36,253 nt of DNA from Desulfobacterales bacterium. Its GTDB lineage: Bacteria > Desulfobacterota > Desulfobacteria > Desulfobacterales > UBA5852. The position numbers and the translations under genes were made by a program. A model generated the notes under the pieces. That model saw nothing but the letters and a program-made list of their open reading frames with translations, made no database searches and was not told where the DNA came from. The stretch spans positions 1 through 36,253 of the forward strand of contig JASJBQ010000024.1 in the NCBI GenBank assembly GCA_030066455.1, written 5' to 3'. This document shows positions 32,865 to 36,253 of this stretch, in pieces (within the stretch, counting starts at the first letter, position 1; each line of letters opens with the position of its first letter).

Positions 32865-34258
32865 AATTTTCCTCCGTGCGCGGCAACGATATGCTTGGCG
32901 ATCGAGAGGCCCAGGCCGGTGCCGCGTCCGGTTTCATGGCCGACGTCGATACGGCGAAACTTGTCGAAGATGTTGTCGAGCTGGTCGGCGGGAATCCCGC
33001 AGCCCGTATCCACCACCCGGACGAGCATTTCGTCGCCATTGTCCTGGGCAACGGACACCTCGATGCGCACGGCCCCTCCCGCTGCGGAGAACTTCAGGGC
33101 ATTGCCGATCAGGTTTTCCAGTACCTGGTGAATCCGTTCGCTGTCTGCCGCGACGGCCGGCAGGTTCTCCACCGGCTTGATTTCCAGCGCAATATCCCGC
33201 GAAATGGCAATCGGGGCCAATTTCAGGACGCTGGCGCGCAGGATCTCGAGAAAATCCATGGGCGCGATGAGGTAATCCATCATACCCGCTTCCATGCGCG
33301 AGAGATCCAGCATCCGGTTGACGGAGGCGATCAGGCGGTCGCATTCATCCTTGACGATCGTCAAAAGCTGGCGCTGGTGTTCGGGTTCCCGACGGAAGCG
33401 ATCTTCCTGCAGGAGACTGCTGGCCTCCTTGATGGCGGTCAGCGGGGTGCGCAGCTCATGTGATACGTGGCGGATAAAATCTTCTTTCATCGCATTCAAT
33501 TCGCCCAGGCGCAGGCACATGACATCGAAATCCCGAGACAGAGACGCAATTTCAGGCGGCGCCTCGATCGGGGGCAGCGGCGTAAAGCGGCCGGCGGCGA
33601 CCTCGCGGGTCTTGCGCTGCAGCCGTTTGATCGATCGGTTGATGCTGCGGGCGTTGCCGAATGAGACCAGCAGACTGATGGCGACACCGATCAGCACCGC
33701 GGCTACGCTGGTGCGGACCACGTTGACGCTGATCCGGCTGGAGAGGGCGATCTTGGCGTCGCGCGCCAGGCGCGCCCGGTTGATCAAAAGCTGCAGATGC
33801 TGCCTGAGGGCGTCGATCAGCTCGGCCGTGAGGGTCGCCTCGGCGCCTTCGGCCGACACATCGCGTCCAGCGGCGCGCGCGTGCTCCCATTCAACGCGGC
33901 TGAAATACGCATGGCTCAAGCGGCCGATGGGCGCCACTTGGCGGGCCAAGTCTTCGGCGCGGGCCAGATGCCGCAAACGATCCTGGATATTTTTGTGCGT
34001 TAGGCGGATTTCTTCGAAACGCCGGTAAAAAGCCTCGTCACGGGTCACCAGGTAGCGTTTTTCGAAACGCACCAGAGATGCGGTGGTGTCGGTTAGTGTT
34101 TCGCCCAAACGGATGATTTCGCTGTCCACGTGGGCCACTTTTTGAATGATGACATTGAGCCGATTGAGCTGAACCCACACGAAGCCCCCTACCGCCACCA
34201 GCACCAGCATGAATACGAGGTAACCCGCCATCAGGCGTTGAAAAAGGGGCAAGGGCAT
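32804..34258 (-). CDS. Sensor histidine kinase, QseE/GlrK-like
   Basis: This 484-residue membrane kinase has a first membrane helix at about 10-30, a helical periplasmic domain and a second helix near 184-205. A HAMP region follows (SINRSIKRLQRKTREVAAGRF). The phosphoacceptor His267 lies in FIRHVSHELRTPLTAIKEA. The ATPase domain has the N box QVLENLIGNALKFSA, G1 VRVVDTGCGIP, and GRGTGLGLSIAKHIVAAHGG. It heads the kinase-lipoprotein-regulator operon. The only ribosome-binding site is GGTGAG about eight bases upstream of the ATG at 34258. The signal sensed is unknown. Confidence 0.9.
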   Translation of the reverse strand: MPLPLFQRLMAGYLVFMLVLVAVGGFVWVQLNRLNVIIQKVAHVDSEIIRLGETLTDTTASLVRFEKRYLVTRDEAFYRRFEEIRLTHKNIQDRLRHLARAEDLARQVAPIGRLSHAYFSRVEWEHARAAGRDVSAEGAEATLTAELIDALRQHLQLLINRARLARDAKIALSSRISVNVVRTSVAAVLIGVAISLLVSFGNARSINRSIKRLQRKTREVAAGRFTPLPPIEAPPEIASLSRDFDVMCLRLGELNAMKEDFIRHVSHELRTPLTAIKEASSLLQEDRFRREPEHQRQLLTIVKDECDRLIASVNRMLDLSRMEAGMMDYLIAPMDFLEILRASVLKLAPIAISRDIALEIKPVENLPAVAADSERIHQVLENLIGNALKFSAAGGAVRIEVSVAQDNGDEMLVRVVDTGCGIPADQLDNIFDKFRRIDVGHETGRGTGLGLSIAKHIVAAHGGKLWAESRLGQGSVFCFTLPLA

Positions 34259-34560
34259 GCTGTAATCTCACCAGCAAAGATCGCGCCAGCCCAGTCTTGC
34301 CGGATTCATTATTATAAATACAAGAAAAAATTAATAATATTAAAGATCGCATATTGAATATAGGGGGGCCTTAGGGTCGGGTGACAAAAAAAGTTGCACA
34401 AAAAAACACAGAAGCCTAGATTAAAATGATATAAGCGCTCCGGTTGTGTTCTCCATTATAAGGACAATGCCGCCGCCGCGTGATGCCGGCGAGAACGGGA
34501 CCGGTTCCTTATAGGGTTCAGTGGGCGCCGTCAATGCACGCTCCTACGGGAAGGATCCAG
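34259..34560. other. Divergent regulatory region, AT-rich
   Basis: This 302-base gap separates the kinase operon (minus) from the lipoprotein gene (plus). Bases 34300-34440 are markedly AT-rich with A-tracts and probably hold the promoters of both directions; no exact -35/-10 pair can be assigned. No gene is seen. Confidence 0.45.
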
Positions 34561-35532
34561 ATGGCGTCGGTCAAAACCATTGGGCGGTACGCTTTGACCC
34601 TGGGCATTATCGCGGCCGGAATCGCGCCGGGGGGGTGCCGGCCAACGACCGTGCCGGCGCAGTCGCCGATCCCGTCATCGCGCTTTCCCGTCCACCAGAC
34701 GGGATTGATCGCCGCTCCGGAACTCATCGAAACCAGCGGCATGGCCTGCGCGCGTCGCGAACCCGACCTGCTCTGGATGGCCAACGACGGCGGGCATGCG
34801 CCCGTACTTTTCGCCGTGCAGTCGGATGGAAAGGATCTGGGGCGGGTTGCCGTGAGGGGGGCCGCCAACAGAGACTGGGAAGATCTGGCCGGCTTTGAAT
34901 GGGAGGGACGGGCCTACATCCTAATCGCGGACGTCGGCGACAACCGGGCTGTCCGTGACGCCGTCCACATTTACGTGGTCGCGGAACCGGAGCGCCGGCC
35001 GACGGGTGATTTCCCCGCGCAAATCGACGTGGCCTGGCAGTTTGCCTTTCGCTACGCGGACGGCCCCCGCGATTGCGAAGCGGTCGGGGTCGACATCCGG
35101 AGCGGAACGATTCTTCTGATCACCAAGCGCACCTCCCCGCCGCAGGTCTATACCCTGCCTTTGCGGCCGAATGCGGGCACGTCCGTCGAGGCCCACAGGG
35201 TAGGCCTGGTGCCCGGGATTCCGCCCCCGACGGCCCGTGATCTGGCATCCCATCCGCGTTTCGGGGCCCTTTTCTCCCAGCCCACCGCTCTGGATATCCA
35301 GCACGACGGCCTACTGGCGGTCGTGCTGACCTACAAGGATGCGTACCTTTTTGCCCGCCGGGCCGGTGAAAACTGGGGGGAAACCCTGGCACGCCGCCCC
35401 CTGGTTGTAACCCTGCCGGAACTGAGGCAGAAGGAAAGCGCCTGCCTGACACCCGACGGCCGTAGGCTCTATGTCACCACCGAAAAACGGCCAGCGCCGC
35501 TTCTGGCGGTGACGCTTGAGCCCATCCCCTGA
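34561..35532 (+). CDS. Lipoprotein of unknown function, possibly beta-propeller
   Basis: The 323-residue product has a signal peptide with a Cys at APGGC near residue 30, a probable lipobox. The mature part has repeated sheet-like segments (LIETSGMACARREPDLLWMA, NRDWEDLAGFEWEGRAYIL, LDIQHDGLLAVVLTYKDAYL, ACLTPDGRRLYVTTEKR). This pattern is reminiscent of beta-propeller proteins that compare stored and measured values. ATG 34561 is chosen because AAGGA lies five bases upstream and the signal peptide starts there; ATG 34480 would add 27 residues. It stands alone, ahead of a GC-rich hairpin. Function unknown. Confidence 0.7.
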   Translation: MASVKTIGRYALTLGIIAAGIAPGGCRPTTVPAQSPIPSSRFPVHQTGLIAAPELIETSGMACARREPDLLWMANDGGHAPVLFAVQSDGKDLGRVAVRGAANRDWEDLAGFEWEGRAYILIADVGDNRAVRDAVHIYVVAEPERRPTGDFPAQIDVAWQFAFRYADGPRDCEAVGVDIRSGTILLITKRTSPPQVYTLPLRPNAGTSVEAHRVGLVPGIPPPTARDLASHPRFGALFSQPTALDIQHDGLLAVVLTYKDAYLFARRAGENWGETLARRPLVVTLPELRQKESACLTPDGRRLYVTTEKRPAPLLAVTLEPIP

Positions 35533-35571
35533 ACCGGCGGCACGCGTTCGGCCCGGCTGCGCGCCGCCGGT
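35533..35571. terminator. GC-rich hairpin between convergent genes
   Basis: ACCGGCGGC (35533-35541) pairs perfectly with GCCGCCGGT (35563-35571) around a 21-base loop, between the convergent lipoprotein and YbgC-like genes. It has no T-run, so it is a weak or Rho-assisted terminator at best. Confidence 0.4.
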
Positions 35572-35582
35572 CGAATGGCCGG

Positions 35583-35978
35583 TCAGTCGAAATCGATGCC
35601 GACATCAGGAATCGGTTTCAGGTTCTTTTCCCGATCCACGCACACCAGGTGGATTTCGGCCTTCACGGCGGCTTTGCCCGCTCCCGGCCGCCAGGCCTCC
35701 TGCTGCCAGACCAGGCGGTAGTCGCTGTCCTTACGCACGGTGGAAACGATGTCCAGGGTATCACCGAATTCGGCGCCGTCCAGAAATTGGACATCCGCTT
35801 TGTAGACCGCAAAACCCAGTCCCTTTTCCTTCCACAGCGCCACCAGGGCCGCCGGCCCGATCACACCCTCGCGGGCACGCTCGAAGTATTTGAGGTAATT
35901 GGCATGGTAGACCACACCGGAGTGGTCGGTGTCTTCGTAGTAGACCTGGACGGGGTGGTGGTAGGTTTGTGCGGGCAT
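35583..35978 (-). CDS. YbgC/FadM-type acyl-CoA thioesterase
   Basis: This 131-residue hotdog thioesterase has the diagnostic opening VYYEDTDHSGVVYHANYLKY and then FERAREG. The Asp in EDTDHSG is the catalytic acid of the 4-hydroxybenzoyl-CoA thioesterase/YbgC family. The remainder (FAVYKADVQFLDGAEFGDTL, AAVKAEIHLVCVD) fits the strand pattern. YbgC proteins are commonly linked to the Tol-Pal envelope complex, but no tol or pal gene is here. GGGAAG precedes the ATG. The element at 36135 begins 157 bases beyond its start. Confidence 0.87.
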   Translation of the reverse strand: MPAQTYHHPVQVYYEDTDHSGVVYHANYLKYFERAREGVIGPAALVALWKEKGLGFAVYKADVQFLDGAEFGDTLDIVSTVRKDSDYRLVWQQEAWRPGAGKAAVKAEIHLVCVDREKNLKPIPDVGIDFD

Positions 35979-36134
35979 TGAAACGCTTCCCTCTGTTTGA
36001 TTTATCTGCTTTCAAGACTGAACGCGCTAAGTTTTATCAAATCTGCCAACAAGTATTTCTTCTGAATGGGTGTTCACCGCCTACCAAAGAGAATATGGTT
36101 TCTTACTTTGTATTTTTCATATTAATTGATGTTA

Positions 36135-36253
36135 CTTTTCTTCCGCGTGGAAGAAAAGACGGTCTCGTAAAAAGTCATGATTTAGACGGTTTCGTAAAAT
36201 GTTCGAGATCAAGGCTTGCGAATCCTGAGGAATGAGGCGTACTTAAGGTACGC
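36135..36253. repeat. MITE-like element family 1, copy B (truncated by window end)
   Basis: This copy starts with a 10-bp hairpin (CTTTTCTTCC at 36135-36144 with GGAAGAAAAG at 36149-36158), followed by terminal repeat GACGGTCTCGTAAAAAGTC (36158-36176). The internal echo TTTCGTAAAATGTTCGAGAT (36190-36209), GGCTTGCGAAT and the GGCGTAC/GTACGC hairpin come next. It aligns along its whole visible length with copy A at 8428-8545 at roughly 85 percent identity by eye. Its terminal repeat is the near-exact complement of the right end of copy A. Confidence 0.85.

Noticed and set aside
34273..34288. Sigma-54-like sequence (TGGCGC-N5-TTGCT on the minus strand) just before the kinase gene
   Set aside because: One mismatch, and a start there would place the transcript 5' end after the ribosome-binding site, leaving an almost leaderless message. 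Probably chance.
1..36253. Phage, defence island, CRISPR, transposase or tRNA
   Set aside because: I looked for integrases, restriction or toxin genes, direct repeat arrays and cloverleaf folds and saw none; the only mobile-type signals are the two miniature repeat families.

Overview
The window is a GC-rich, densely coded chromosomal stretch, most likely from a sulfate-reducing-type Desulfobacterota (Desulfobacterales-like). That placement is an inference from gene content: a PEP-CTERM protein behind a cyclic-dinucleotide riboswitch, an MshEN-type pilus ATPase next to an HDOD protein, TIGR04211-like and DUF1178-like proteins, DUF169 remnants, sigma-54 regulation and dispersed miniature inverted-repeat elements. 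There are no rRNA or tRNA genes, CRISPR arrays, transposase genes or phage modules that I can see.

Layout. 1-941: 3' part of a GEMM-like riboswitch, an exported C-type-lectin PEP-CTERM protein, a perfect terminator, a 52-residue Arg-rich protein and a second perfect terminator. 1218-3994: PilB/GspE-like ATPase with several MshEN-like repeats, coupled to an HDOD protein. 4097-8340: MFS permease (minus), then hsp20 and lon (plus), with a structured hsp20 leader. 8428-8600: MITE-like element, family 1. 8865-12410: rlpA, gmhB and recD2, overlapping or touching one another. 12494-15476: DUF1178 protein (minus), SH3-domain membrane protein, nadB. 15625-15844: second, unrelated MITE-like element, whose end supplies the epmA stop codon.

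15843-19814 is a tight minus-strand operon: hydantoinase/oxoprolinase-type ATPase, histone-deacetylase-family amidohydrolase with a C-terminal two-CxxC tail, and EpmA-like lysyltransferase. 20000-21570: divergent solute-binding lipoprotein and DUF4124 protein, separated by a region with two related palindromes. 21616-26147: seven minus-strand genes or remnants (GalT-like, PaaI-like thioesterase, DUF169 fragment, HGSNAT-like membrane acyltransferase, cupin, GNAT, unknown). 26148-26938 has no convincing gene. 26939-28848: MBL-fold hydrolase and FabH.

29042-34258 is a regulatory region. It holds a single-domain response regulator running into a small secreted protein, then a second small secreted protein behind a near-perfect sigma-54 promoter, then a minus-strand histidine kinase / lipoprotein / NtrC-type regulator trio laid out like QseE-QseG-QseF (GlrK-QseG-GlrR). 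The sigma-54 promoter beside a sigma-54 activator suggests a local regulatory circuit. 34561-35978: lipoprotein of unknown role and YbgC-type thioesterase. The window ends inside a second copy of MITE-like family 1.

No single clearly new system is proven. The strongest leads are the QseEGF-like trio with its candidate target, the hydantoinase-HDAC-EpmA operon, the two miniature-element families, and a possible cyclic-dinucleotide theme at the left edge.
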